Of a stretch of 64,000 nt of DNA, positions 23,853 to 35,570 are shown piece by piece (the stretch's first letter is position 1; every line of letters starts with the position of its first letter). Below the pieces are notes generated by a model. It saw only the letters and a list, made by a program, of their open reading frames with translations. It was not told the origin of the DNA and ran no database searches. A program made the position numbers and the translations under genes. Source of the stretch: Wyeomyia smithii (lineage: Eukaryota > Arthropoda > Insecta > Diptera > Culicidae); contig NC_073694.1 of assembly GCF_029784165.1 (NCBI RefSeq), positions 47,773,674-47,837,673 of the forward strand, written 5' to 3'.

Positions 23853-24176
23853 TTGTCCTCAAAAGAACAATTGTTCAATTCCATATCGGATATAATGCAA
23901 TCGCATCTCTGTAATATTACCGACAGTTATATTCTTCTGAACAAAATGATCCAACTTTTCCATTAGAGGAAGTGCCGGCTGATGTACGGCAAAAATCTCG
24001 CCCGATCGCTCGCGTTGGCGTTCTTTCTCAGGTAGAGGCCTGAGACATGGTGACCAACCACAGGGCAAGTGATTTGTTTAATTTGAAGGCAGCCACAGGC
24101 GCAACCCGGACGGTCCATCCAGCTCACCTTCCGACTAATAAATGTAGCTAGTTTTCCCAGAAACACTCTTTTATAG
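23853..24176 (-). pseudogene. Histone-like unit 1 (tentatively H2A-like), decayed
   Basis: Read on the minus strand: a TATAAAAG box at 24,168-24,175, then a frame of about 65 codons, then a frame of about 40 codons, then an 18-nt stem-loop TTGTTCTTTTGAGGACAA at 23,853-23,870. The stem-loop has the form of the histone mRNA 3' processing signal (6-bp stem, 4-nt loop starting TTT). The peptide pieces CPVVGHHVSGLYLRKNANA and, after a frameshift, LMEKLDHFVQK…ITVGN can be laid against the H2A core (PVG…LLRK-N-A…VMEYL…LAGN), but identity is weak. I infer a decayed, fast-diverged replication-dependent histone; H2A is a guess. Confidence 0.4.
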
Positions 24177-24499
24177 CAGAAGGGTGCTACGAAATCGGCC
24201 GCGCCTTTCAGTTCAGTTGTTCCATTCCCTATTGTTCTTCAGACAAATTATTCGACAATTCGCATATGATTTTTGTATCCAGCGAATAAACACCGATGGT
24301 GCTCTCACACACGCAACGGTTTTAACCCGTAACTTATTGCGGTTTGTAACTTCAAGCGATTTCGTTTGCTCGCTGTAGCGTGTTGCATCAAGTTGCAACT
24401 TGGCAGCTGGGAGACGACGAAATTCTGTTCATGCTGATCGATTGAATCGACTTCATATTAGCTCTGCATAGACGAACTAACTGTTTTTGTGAATGCGTT
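24177..24499. other. Spacer between histone-like units
   Basis: No gene recognised. It includes the promoter-side sequence of unit 1 on the minus strand. Confidence 0.35.
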
Positions 24500-25100
24500 C
24501 TAACAGGGCAGTTTATTATTTAAAGTCGGTTATGCTGATCGCAGCCTTTGCGCTGCCCCTACCGTGGGGAGTTTACTAAATAAAATAAAAATTAGACAAC
24601 TACAACAGAAAAATTAGACATCCCGCACAGAATGTCCGCTTGTGTTGATGCCAGAAAATTATTAACCTTCAATTATTCGTTTATTTGCCTTGAAAAGGGC
24701 ATTTTGCGGTTCAAAATCGGTTGCTGATCGCAACCTTTGAGCTGCCCTAACAGTGGGGGAATTAAGATACACGGACAACATGCACTGTGGAAGCTATTTT
24801 ACATTCAGTATGCTTGCTTGCGTTGACAAAAATTATTAACTTTCAATGACTTGTTTATTTGCCTTGAAAAAGGCATTTTGATTTTCAAAATTGGATTTCC
24901 TGATGGCAATCTTCATGCTGCCCGAGCACGGGGGGAATAATGGCAGTCTGGCGACACACGCTGAGAAGAACCGCGCTGCTCCTGAGACGTGGTGAGCAAC
25001 CACAGGGCTAGTGCTGCTGCTAAGGAAGGACGACTGCTGTTGTCGCTGTCTAGAACTATCATGAGCGGCGTCAGCTGAAACAGGCTCTTATATAGGCCAA
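24500..25100 (-). repeat. Histone-like tandem units with two 3' stem-loops
   Basis: Diverged units of roughly 175-180 bp recur (landmark tgctgatcgcaacctttg… at 24,535, 24,722 and 24,898). Two carry a stem-loop on the minus strand: TGCCTTTTTCAAGGCA at 24,860-24,875 (perfect 6-bp stem, TTTC loop) and TGCCCTTTTCAAGGCA at 24,686-24,701 (one mismatch). These match the histone mRNA 3' stem-loop pattern. Upstream on the same strand a TATATAAG box lies at 25,087-25,094, and an inverted CCAAT (accaatca, plus strand) at about 25,168. The intervening sequence has no intact histone frame. Confidence 0.5.
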
Positions 25101-25710
25101 ATAGCATGTTTTCAATTGAAAGGTATATGATTCTGTCGACCGTGCTTGGGAAGCAATAATATAACGACCAATCAGAGGTCGAATTTTTCGTTTTGGCAAG
25201 GCTTGACTATTTTCAATAGTACAATAGTGCGAATGATAAAATTACAATTATCTTATTTTGGGAAGAATCTTGGAAGATTTTCCAATTTATTGCTACAAGA
25301 ACGAAGGAATTCATTAGCATTTTAAATTGGACATATTTTTCGCTTTTTTCGGTTTTAGATTTTCATTTCACATCCCTATGTAGCCAAACTTCCTTAAAGA
25401 AGTATTCTACTTCAAAAACTATTTTACTATTCATGAAATTAATAATACGCTGCGCCTTTTTAACTTAACTATAGCTTTTTGCTCTTGATTCCTCCTTTAA
25501 ACATATTCTTCGTTTTGTAAATCTGCTTCTCGTGATTCTGCTGTACGAACTCTAACCTATCAATTGGCCGGATTCGCTTTTATTTTTGCAGGAAGTACTC
25601 CAGTACAGAATATAAATAGGTAGTCCTGCGTCAAAAATATGGCCCCATCTTTCAAATCATCAAATAACATGTCTTATTCTAAATCGAAAATACTCAATTC
25701 AGCACGGAAT
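25101..25710. other. Non-coding stretch
   Basis: The first 160 bp are related (inverted) to 50,800-50,880 and belong to the histone-like repeat. The rest shows no supported feature. Confidence 0.35.
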
Positions 25711-25721
25711 TACTCTTTCGT

Positions 25722-25991
25722 TTCGTGGTCCCCGTAGCTCTGTGGTTAGCGATGTCGATCGGCTGGCTCTTCCACACGGATGCGACATTGGGTTCAATTC
25801 CCGATCAGGTCGAGGATCTTTTCAAGCTGGAAATTTTCGCGACTCACCACCGGGGCACGGTGTATCGTTGAACTTATCCTACAATATGCAAAAAGGTGCC
25901 AAAAACAATATCGATGACGAATTCTACCAACTGAGCTCTAATTGATCGAGATCGCTATTAGCTCAACAGGCTAGCGTGCGATATTGTATTG
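25722..25991 (+). mobile_element. tRNA-derived SINE with 11-bp target duplication
   Basis: The head resembles a tRNA gene: A-box TAGCTCTGTGGTTAGCG and B-box GGTTCAATTCC about 45 bp further, preceded by gtccccg. The body of ~180 bp follows. Flanking direct repeats are tactctttcgt (25,711-25,721) and tactcttccgt (25,992-26,002), one mismatch. It resembles the Feilai class of Aedes SINEs, but I name the family only tentatively. Confidence 0.8.
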
Positions 25992-26002
25992 TACTCTTCC
26001 GT

Positions 26003-27787
26003 AACGTATGCATGACAAACACCTCCAAATCTAATGATTGAGAAAAAAAATATAATGCTGATGAAACGATAAAACTCAAATTTCAGCTTCGCGCGCGTGT
26101 AGGGTAAACGCTCCAATAGTGGAGGAGCAAGTTATGCGTGTTCAACCATGTTTTTCGCTAAGAATAACAACAACTAGTACGAATATCGATATGGGTTTCA
26201 CTTGATAATTTTGTACCGTCAAAATGACTTAAAACACTTTTTGAGGCTTGAACGATTTTGATCCAATAGTTGCAACTATTCATGCTACCACAACTATTGG
26301 AACATCTACCATACTACCCAACTGTAAAACAAAGTGTGTGTGTATTATTGGGAAATCCCATTTATTTCCAGTCGCAGCTAATCTAATCGTGCAACGTGTT
26401 TTTTTATTTCAGATCACTCAAGTGGTAATATATCATTCTACCTAGCCAATAGCGAATGATTGGGGTCGTGTGTGAAAGTTTGCAAAAAAAAACAATCGTT
26501 TATGATCCTTAGTGTTTCTGGAACCCATTTCCCCTCTTCACACAATGTACTTCTGAAGTAAATAGACTTTTTCGAGGGGATATGTTGACTGGAAAAAAGG
26601 AGGGACTTTACTCACAGTCTAACAATAGCAGATTAATCGCGTCAATTTTTGCACACTTCAAGGTTATATCTTTAAATAGAAAAAAAAACACTTTAGCTTG
26701 TGCGAGGTTTGCAATTCGGCTTATCGAGTCCGGTACTAATTAAAATATGGGAACGATAAGCTGGTAAATTTGTCCAATCTTGACAAAACAAATTCCGGAA
26801 CGGAATCAATGCGCAACGGTCGATACCGTGGGTGATAAACTCAGATACAAAATGTAGATTGTTGTGCTCTTTAGTATTGCATCCCCATTAGAATATAAAA
26901 AAGCTTTGAATCCACAAAAATTACGGTAAGTGGTTAGATTGGCGCCTAGATAAAGGAGCGACCAAAACCCCCTGTGGAGATTCGCTGATAGCATGGTAGC
27001 GAACGGGGAGTCCCCGTCCCGCAACTAGAACTGTTTTGATGGATAGCCAAGTGTAATCTGTCTTAATTTTCTGCTCAAGTGGGCGTATTTAAGTCGATGT
27101 GGAGGACACTTGTTGCGATAACTGATGAATGTTGTAAACTATGTAGTATTGATGATTACAAATAACCTTTCCTCAAATTTTGTGGATATTTCGGGAAGGT
27201 AAAAATAACTTTAGCCCAAGGAACATGTGTACACAAACAACGTATGTATCTATAAACGGTCAGTGAAAAAGTGGCGTGGTATAAACGTCACAGTAACTAA
27301 ATGACAGCTAATCAAAATAATAAAGCTATAAGCTTCCAAATCAAACCAAGCCGAGACAAGCACACCGTAATTAGCGAGACCTAATCGATGGTGTACAGCT
27401 GCAGATATCGCAGGCAGTTGCAGATTAAAGTTCACTTTAGACTGCTTCAATCCATTCATAACGGCTGACCGTTAGAATGGTTTCCCCGTTAGGAGGGAAT
27501 TCCGTTTAACGCGTCAAAAAACGAAGCCAATGGCTGGGCATTACAGCCTTGATAACGGATTGTCGAGAGCCCCAAGCAAAACGGCTCGTTGATAACGGAA
27601 AAAACGTGAGGCGAGCGTACGTTAAACGAGCCGTTTGCCTGATGAATGAGTGAGTAAAAATAATCAAAAGCGAGGCGGGTTTAAAAATAAATCCCTCGAG
27701 TACCCACTCGAATTTGAAGTGATTGAAGCAGAAAGCAATTAGGATTGGCGTATACGAGAAATAAACGATAAAGATAATATTATAATG
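26003..27787. other. Non-coding stretch, possible small MITE at 26,101-26,320
   Basis: Between 26,101 and 26,320 the ends gggtaaacgctccaatag and, complemented, gggtagtatggtagatgttc…caatag look like imperfect inverted repeats, and caatagttg / caactattg pairs occur inside. No clear target duplication was found. The remainder has no supported gene. Confidence 0.35.
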
Positions 27788-27789
27788 TA

Positions 27790-28723
27790 CACACTTATTT
27801 CCGCCTTGATTGTTCGGTAATTTTTATAACGGTCGCATTCAGTAAACTAGAAATTTTACTGATCATTCTGTAATTTCCTGAAAAATTACTGATGTCGGTT
27901 AACTTTTTCGCCGAAATACTGTTCAATAAAACTCACTTGACGAGTTCAGCAAAAAACATTGCTGACCTCTTCAGTAAACTAGAATATTTTTTGCACTTTT
28001 TTATAGTCCAGTAAATATTTAACGATCTATCAGCACTTATCCAGATGTTGCTGAGTAATCTCTATTTGTTTTACTGAACTTTTGTTTATTTTACTATACT
28101 GTTCGGTAATTTTTCTGCATCTGTCATAACAGAAATGCACATCAGAAGTCTGCCATTTTGAGATTTTCAGAAAAGTTTCGTGGCTGTGTTATTTAAAGTG
28201 TTCTACGAGCCATTTGGACAAAAAACTCTAAATCGTATCGCGCTTTTAAATTTACCACCACAGTAGATTAATTTACATGAAGTCTTCAATAAAAAGTTTA
28301 TATTCGCCATGATATAAAACGTATCTAGTTTTAGTAGAATGTGCATGAAACATCAGTATAATGGTCTGAACAATCCGAAATACCTGTATAAAATTAGTCA
28401 TCGGTTGCGATAGCAGCTATAGGAACAGTTACATTCATATTTATCTATATTATTATAACCGGGAAAAAGCTTACATTGCATTTTGCGGAACACTTGTAAA
28501 TTTGTGACAAATCATCAGCTTTGTATATGCCGACTCATGCAGCAACTTTTGATGGACGCTTTGTAAATTTTTCTGAACTATCTTCTTTATTTGACATTTC
28601 AGCCACAATAAAAAAATACCGAACGCTCGTCAAGCAAATAAATTACCGAACAGATTACTGATGGCTCAGCTGTTGAAAACTCAGTAAAAAGTTTGCTGAG
28701 TTTGGTAAAAGAAACTAAGTGTG
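27790..28723. mobile_element. TA-flanked 934-bp MITE
   Basis: Inverted terminal repeats start CACACTTA at both ends (left CACACTTATTTCCG, right complement CACACTTAGTTTC), with TA outside each end (27,788-27,789 and 28,724-28,725). Subterminal inverted blocks include gttcggtaattt near 27,812 and, complemented, near 28,630-28,660, and several cagtaaa / tttactg motifs. No transposase is encoded. TA duplication points to a Tc1/mariner-type source. Confidence 0.75.
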
Positions 28724-28817
28724 TAAATCAAAACAATTTATATTTGTAGGAAATGCAAAACATCATAATAAGTAACTTGAATGGATGTTTGGAATACTTT
28801 ATGAATTGATTCTTAAA

Positions 28818-29170
28818 ATGTCAACAAAGTCGGCCGAGAATAACTGCATTGCATGCAACAAACAAGATCGGAGCGAGAATTTGGTAGTCTGTGGCTGCAA
28901 GAATCGCTAACACTTCTCAAGCGCTTTGGTCGACGTTGACATTAGGGCGGCCTCTGTCCTTAACGTGGGCAGCCAGAAGTCCGTCAAACCTAGCGAAGTT
29001 TTCAAGAGAATGCAATGACCGATTTTTTTTTCAGAGGAACCCAATGGCGAAAAACCCAGAGCTGGAGAAAAGGTTTTTGAATCAAAACTACGCCCTTCTG
29101 TTCTGTTAGTGGTAGCGGAAACTGAAGAAGAAGACGATGATAGAAGTGTGAAGAGCTGTACAAGTTGAGT
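28818..29170 (+). pseudogene. BEL/Pao-type gag N-terminal fragment with PHD-like finger
   Basis: From the ATG at 28,818 the frame reads MSTKSAENNCIACNKQDR then SENLVVCGCKNR, a stop, and HFSSALVDVDI. The Cys pattern followed by W/HFSC-ALVDVD resembles the PHD-like zinc finger found at the start of gag in mosquito BEL/Pao retrotransposons. A stop, a lost Trp-type position and later stops show that it is dead. No LTR or pol was found around it. Confidence 0.5.
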
Positions 29171-29289
29171 TCAAAATTGGCGCCGACATAACTTCCTAGT
29201 TGGCCACCGGGTAACCAGCCACCGTGGTGTCATCAAGCTGGTAATCCATAATCATATCTGTTCCTAGCAAACGATCGATACCATTTCCA

Positions 29290-29770
29290 CGACTCGCTAA
29301 GGTAGTAGTAAGACAACAACCTCAAATGGTACTGCAGCTCGAGCCAAATGCTTAGGGTTAGTGTCAGTAACGACTGGCTTCAAGGCTAGTTTTCCCTGAG
29401 AAATTGCAATTGGTTTACCAGACCTCAGGGTCATGTGTAGTTTATAGTATCCACGAATTCCAGCTACGATACGTCTGCAGATTTCTTTGCACCAATGATC
29501 CGAGGTACATGAACTCGTCCACCCCCTCGAACTCATCTTTTTTGATCACTAAACTACTGACTATGCGAACCTAATCGCGCTTAGTATCCCTTGCTAGCTA
29601 CGTTTTCGACGTATTTACATTCAATCAAATCTTTTTTCCTTCACGTTTTCGCTTCGGGTACTATTCAGCCATCCATAAATTCAGCCACTTTATTTAACAT
29701 CCTTCCGACAAAGTCCACGTCGTCAGCGAAGCAGATGAAGTGGTTGAATTTATGGAGGATCCTGCCCCGC
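29290..29770 (-). pseudogene. RTE-clade LINE fragment
   Basis: Minus-strand translation shows HKFNHFICFADDVDFVGRM (RT active-site box FADD) at about 29,700-29,760 and DEFEGVDEFMYLGSLVQRN at about 29,450-29,550, the same blocks as in the RTE elements at 33-35 kb and 48-50 kb. The piece between them is decayed and there are frame changes. No element ends found. Confidence 0.7.
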
Positions 29771-31500
29771 ATGTATAAGGCCGCAAAGTTTATAACACCA
29801 CCATCCACGACGGATGAAATCTTTGAACTTGTTCAGACGAAGCAAACGGCAATTCAAGACCGAAGGAGCGAAAATTGGAGGAGGTGACTTGGTAGCTCAA
29901 CTTGATAGCTATGATCTCCTGATGACGATACTCGAGAATCTAGAGGAGAAGGACGGTCAAGCAGCGGCTGTTGGCCGAGAGATAAAAAGGGCAGACCGCC
30001 AAGATGACTAAGTGCTGCGAGGTTCGTCGGAGCTAGCTAGAAGCAGCAGAAGAATTTTACCGGCAAATGCCATTGCTGTGGAAAAGTTCGGAGAAACCGG
30101 AAGGACATATTATAGCGATAGCCGATAACAAGCCAGTCGCGTTCATGGTGAATGGTGACAAGAAGAATCTGAAACCGGTAAGATCCAGTTCTGGCTTGAA
30201 TCAGGAAGAGACGTCAAGTAAACGAAGAATGGTTTCTTTGTACTAAGGCGGACATAGTGATCAGTAAATGACGACCGTCGGCTTCGCCTTCACGTGTTTC
30301 CGCCTCTAAATATACAGCTTGACTACTATGCTTGACTTAAAGAACAAAAGTTACTCGACAGAAAGCTGAGTCTCGTCAAGATATTTCCTTCGTCGAATGT
30401 TCGCACAGTACGTCGACTAGATCCGCCAGCTCAAACCTCAAACCACAAAGATCTGTTCCATCAGTAGGTACCCTTACTTATCCTCACTGTCGTGTAGGAA
30501 GATTCAATGGACCTGTGGCAGGCAAGACCTAATAGGGATGAAGCGTTTTCATTAAGCTTTTAAAACAACAAAAGTTACACGATAAGCATAAATGTGCTAT
30601 AACTTTCTAAGGAAAAGTCCTGGAGGTGTGTGGTCTTCAACAAAAACGTGTGTTTTGTATGCCCAAATGCTTTTTTAGAACAACATTTTCTTGTTATATG
30701 TAACTAACAAAAGTTAAGTACAAAAAACAAACTTTTAAGTAACTATTATAGAAAATACACTGTAACTCTGTACCCAATGAAAATAGGGATTTTGTTTGTT
30801 GAGCAAAGTTTCATATTTTTGCACGTTCTAAAACTTTGCTGAGTAAGCCTTTTCTCTATCTCTTAACACAAAAAAGTTTGAATTATTAATATATAAAAAC
30901 CTGCTGTGACATATGCTCGCCATATTCTAATATGGATGGATTGGGACAAATGAAACCTAAAGGAGTTTATAGTACTTCAGCTTAACTTCAAGGAAAAGTA
31001 TTAACATCATGATTCCACTTGCCCCTTTTAATCCTATACGATCTTAAAGTTATCGAAAAAATTAGCTGAAATATGATATACCTTTGTAAGGAAAAGTTTA
31101 AGAGATATATATGGTCTTTGGCAAAAATGTGTATTTCACGTGCCCTAACAACTCCTCCAAACAACACTTTCGTGTAAAATGCAACTAACACAAGTTAAGT
31201 ACAAAAAACTAACTTTTGAGTAAGTTCTATAAAATATACTTTAGAACTTTGTACCAAAAAAAGATAGGACTTTAATTTGTTCAACAAAGTTTTATATTTT
31301 CAAATTTCCAACAACTTTTTTGAATAAACCATTCCTCTACCGCTTAACACAAAAAAGTTAGTTTTTGTTATTTTTAGTATAGTAAACTTTTCATACAAAC
31401 AATTGTTCCAAAGACATTATTAAGCTAGGATGAAGGTGAAAGGCGCTATGGAATTGAATTCCACTTTTTGCCTTATTGGACCACTGTGCACTGATCCACG
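29771..31500. repeat. Non-coding, with a diverged ~480-bp tandem duplication
   Basis: About 30,540-30,890 and 31,015-31,370 are related in direct orientation: shared landmarks are aaggaaaagt, aactaacaaaagttaagtac, agcaaagtttcatatttt and cttaacacaaaaaagtt, offset by about 480 bp. Divergence is high. 29,771-30,260 holds short open frames without a recognisable domain. Confidence 0.55.
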
Positions 31501-31503
31501 GAG

Positions 31504-31990
31504 GTGCACTCCACAAGCTCAAACCGGAAAAAAATGAAAGATTACAACTATTCAACCATTCCAGTGAATTTTGGTGTCCCTAGCCATTAAGGTTTTTTTT
31601 AAAGACTCAAATGAACACAACGTTAAAGCAACGAACCCGGCGAGGAATTTCTATACGACACTCTGACGTACGTTGAGAGGTTTTGGTATTGGCTAGTGAC
31701 ACCAAAATTCATTGGAATGGTTGATTAGCTAAAATTCGGTTTTTTTTTTTGGTTTGAGCTTCTCGATTGCACTTTTTTCATTTCGTTATCCAGTGTAATT
31801 TTTGTATTTTGAAAGTAAATTTTCATTTTCCGGCATTAGCGAATGTCTGTTTTCTTTTTAACCCAAAGATCAACCCAAGAAATGATATCTAGAAAATCAT
31901 GAATTTTGAGAATATTGAAGAGAGAGTAACTCAGAGACTATCATGAAGTAAATTAGTTTGACGCACTCACATCATTCACTCTCAATACGG
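31504..31990. repeat. Foldback repeat, related copy at 37.3-38.1 kb
   Basis: The arm 31,504-31,588 is the imperfect reverse complement of 31,688-31,772 (shared blocks: gacaccaaaattca, ggtttgagctt, ttgcac). The sequence from about 31,620 to 31,985 recurs at 37,326-38,105, where ~400 bp is inserted between its two halves. Shared landmarks are acgaacccggcgaggaa and gacgcactcacatca. No coding function. Confidence 0.7.
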
Positions 31991-32369
31991 ATATGACTCC
32001 TATCCCAACCTCCACATGGTGCCGACCGGAATACGAGTAACCTTAGCGGAGATCGGGTAACCAACCCCCGGTGGAAACTATGGTCGTATGCTGACTAGGA
32101 AGGGGGTCGTACGCTGCTGTATTTCCATATTAGAGGCAGCGTACAACAGCGTCTGACCCGGAGCGGGCGACTGAACTATGGAGTGCTGTATCTCGCCAGC
32201 TACACCTAAGATGGCAGCCCCACCAACAAGATGTAGGTATCGCGACCCTGATAAGGTAGCATACCAAAACCTTTCTTCAACAACGAACAACGAAATTAGA
32301 AATACAGGACCTATCAATCGGCAAAGACCTAGGCTACGAACGTGGAAAAAGATTAAGGTGAACGATTGA

Positions 32370-35125
32370 AAATTGGGTACTTGGAACGTCCGATCTCTCA
32401 ATGAACCGGCGCGGGCTGGCTTGCTTGCTCGAGAACTACAGCGGCAGGGAGGCGAAATCGCAGCGATTCAGGAGGTTCGGTGGCCAAATTCCGGAGAAAG
32501 GGAATTCCGTGCAGTAGACCCTATTGCACGCACTTCTTTCAAGTACCACATCTACTACAGTGGCGGCAAAGCAGTGGAACGGGGCGTTGATTTCGTAGTG
32601 CTGGGAAATCAGAAAACAAGAGTCATCCCGTAGGATGGAGGCCCGTAGATGACCGTATATGCGTGTTGAGGATTAAGGGCAAATTCTTCAACTACAGTTT
32701 AATCAACACCTACGCACCGACAAACGACAAATCCGATGAAGTTAAACATGAGTTCTATGACTAGCTTGAGCGAATCTATGACGAGTGCCCAAAACACGAC
32801 GTAAAAGTCGTCCATTATCTCGTCGTTTGTAAGATCCGTGGACGGTTGTCAAAGGTGCTGAAATCACGCACAGAGAGGACGAGGCGTTTCAACATTCAGC
32901 GGTTGAGAACTAATGGCGTGGAAGCAGAATACGCCAGAGAGCTGGATCAACGGATCGCAGAACAGCAGGAGGAAGGAGTGTAAGACATAAACGGGCTGTG
33001 GAGCAGTATCCACGGCGCCATCGAAACGACTGCGAGAGAGATGGTAGGTACGACGCGTGGGAGACAGCCTAATGGCTGGTTCGATGCCGAGTGCCAGAGA
33101 GCGACAGATGAGAAGAATCGTGCCAGGAGCCGCATACTCACTGTGGCTACGCGTCAGAACAGAGAGAGGTACAGGGTGGCAAGAGCTGCCGAAAATAGAA
33201 CCCACCGTAGGAAGAAGCGCGAGTACGAGGAGCAGGTGCTCGCCAGCGCAGAGGACAGCTATGCTCAAAACGACGTGCGGAGATTCTATAGAACTGTCAA
33301 CAGAGTCAAAAGCAGGAATTTCACTGTGCCGGTCATGACAACCTGCTTACTGATAAACCGAAGGTTGCAGCCAGGTGGAAGGAGCATTTTCAGGCGCTAT
33401 TAAACGGTGAGGAGTCGGATGAGCAGAGCAGGAACAGGATTACGATTATGAGTGACGAACAAACTGTGGAGCCACCAACACAGGAGGAGGTGAAAAAGGC
33501 AATTTGTGAGCTGAAAAACGGCAAGGCCGCAGGAAAGGATGGCATCCCGGCCGAACTCCTGAAAGCGGGAAGCGAGCTGCTGTACTATGCGAACCACCAG
33601 ATAATACTAAGGATCTGGGCGGATGAACAAATGCCGAACGACTGGTTGGAAGGCCCCATATGCCCTATCTATAAGAAGGGCCAGCGATTGGATTGTTGCA
33701 ACTATCGAGGCATAACGTTGCTCAACTCCTCATATAAAGTGCTCTCCCGTATACTGTTCTTCAGATTGAGACCGTTAACGGAATCGTTTGTTGGCGAATA
33801 CCAGGCTGATTTTCGACAGGGGCGTTCCACGACGGATCAAATCTTCACCCTGCGACAGATCCTCGATAAGTTCCGGAAGTACAACTTTCCGACTCACCAT
33901 CTTTTTCTGGATTTCAGGGAAGCATACGACTCAGTGAAAAGAAACGAGCTGTGGCAGATCATTTTTATTTGTAGTGGAACTAGACTACTGCGTCCATTCT
34001 TTAGAACTATTGTAGTATATCCCCATTACTATACGTACCATGTAGAAAACCAGACACCCACTATTGATCGAGTGAATGGCCGGTAGCCTCGGCACGCTCC
34101 CAGTCAGGTAGAATGTGCTTAATAAAGCCAACTGCTTTACCAGGATTGGCAGACCAAATCTCACACGGTTGCAAGCAGCCCTTGTAAGAAATTTGATTCT
34201 GCTCATGTATAATGCACCGCAGCTGCATAGTAGATGTTCTGAGGTTTCGCTTTCCATATTACAGAAGCGACAAGTGTCATCCTGAACTCGACCAATGTTC
34301 TTTAAATGATACTTACTTGGACAGTGCCCAGGTATTAGTCCTGTGTAAGTACAAAGAGCCCACTTGTTGAGCTCTAGGAGCTTTTTAGTAATTTTCCCGT
34401 TTGACGTTACCCTTTTCGACTGGTGACACCCTCCGATAGCCCTCCAGTTGGCTGTCACCCGTTGCTCTTCCCAGTATTTTGGTTCCATTTTTATAGTGCA
34501 ATTTGAGATACCGCAAAAGGGTTCCGGACCAACAAATTGCGAGTTGGAGCCCTGTTTGGCCAATTCGTCTGCTTTTTTTTGACAGATCATGCTGGAACAC
34601 GGTTTCCCTACGAAACTAATTAAGCTGAGTCGTATGACGCTGGAGGGATCAAAATCGTGCGTGTTGATAGCTGGCGAGACATCAGCCGCGTTCGTAACAT
34701 TGGATGGACTGAAGCAGGGGGATGCGCTCTCCAACTTACTGTTCAACATCGCTCTTGAGGGTGTAGTACGAAGAGCAAACGTTGAAAGAAACGGTACGAT
34801 CATCACGAAATCTCGCATGCTTCTTGGCTTTGTCGGCGACATCGATATCATCGGTATCAACCGTAAGGCCGTGGAGAAGGCCTTCGTACCTTTGAAGAGG
34901 GAAGCGTCGAGAGTGGGACTTGTCATTAGATCTGCCAAAACGAAGTACATGGTAGCTGGCAGAGAGCGTGGGAGTCCCCGTGGTGTTGGTGCTGAGGTGA
35001 AGATAGATGGGGAACGATTTGAAGTGATTGACGAATTCGTTTATCTTGGTACGCTTGTGACATGTGACAACGATATCAGCTGTGAAGTGAAACGACGAGT
35101 TGCAGCTGCGAACAGGGCTTTCTAC
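32370..35125 (+). pseudogene. RTE endonuclease/reverse transcriptase, broken
   Basis: Endonuclease motifs: LGTWNVRSLNEPARAG, IAAIQEVRWPNSGE (catalytic Glu) and INTYAPTNDKSDE; the GDFNA block is lost near 32,810. The linker at 33,041-33,330 reads NGWFDAECQRATDEKN and onward. RT: NGKAAGKDGIPAELLK, CPIYKKGQRLDCCNYRGITL, FLDFREAYDSVKR (first Asp), then after the insertion GLKQGDALSNLLFNIALEG and LLGFVGDIDIIG where the family has FADDIDIIG, so one active-site Asp is gone. KTKYMVAGRERG and FEVIDEFVYLGTLVT follow. In-frame stops occur at 32,631, 32,761 and 32,981, and a frameshift near 33,340. Confidence 0.8.
33963..34582 (-). mobile_element. 5'-truncated LOA/R1-type LINE fragment inserted in the RTE element
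   Basis: On the minus strand the frame reads KKADELAKQGSNSQFVGPEP (end of an RNase H domain) through ALCTYTGLIPGHCPSKYHL to a C-terminal zinc knuckle, C-x2-C-x8-H-x3-C in CRFCNMESETSEHLLCSC, and a stop at 33,985. RNase H followed by such a knuckle is found in LOA and related clades (Lian of Aedes is an example). The RTE sequence cagatcat is duplicated at 33,955-33,962 and 34,583-34,590, and the left edge is A-rich on the minus strand. Removing it restores the RTE frame. Confidence 0.8.
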
Positions 35126-35570
35126 GGACCGGTAAAAGTAAGTAAGCCATTAACGTTTTTTTTTTCAGAGACCCAAATGAGTTTGCTCGTAAACATAGAC
35201 GCAATAGTTGGATGGTGTGAAACCAGTACGAAATTGTGCCTTTTAGCGCAATTGTTGATGTAATTCGGAACCAGTACAATGATTGCCTTTTGGGCATAAC
35301 GCAATTAATGCTCTAGCGTTTCTCCAATGTATTTGGCAGCTCCAAACTACTACACCTAAACAGTCTCAACTCGTATCCAGCAGCATTGCAAAGCGAGCGA
35401 GAAGCAAAATCATTCTCCTCCTTTCTGCTTGAGGACAAGACATATGCTACGCTTTTCAAGTCTTTTGCACACACGCTTTCAAGATACTTTTTCTTCTTCA
35501 TGCATTCCTCTGAATAGCAGCAAGCACGCACCGACAGTGTGAGTGAGACTAACAACACTGGTATCAAGTA

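Larger units (their letters stand above)
31991..35150 (+). mobile_element. RTE-clade LINE (JAM1-like), defective and interrupted
   Basis: A GC-richer block with a 5' UTR-like section (31,991-32,370), endonuclease (32,370-32,830), linker (32,830-33,440) and reverse transcriptase (33,448-33,954 and 34,583-35,125). The lack of a gag-like ORF1 with recognisable knuckles and the order of motifs fit the RTE clade. A 620-bp LOA-type LINE fragment interrupts the RT. Multiple stops and frameshifts make it inactive. The 3' end beyond 35,150 is unclear. Confidence 0.75.

Noticed and set aside
33985..34950. 321-codon minus-strand frame treated as one protein
   Set aside because: Only the part below 34,582 is LOA-type LINE; the rest is the antisense of the RTE reverse transcriptase, so the fusion is fortuitous.
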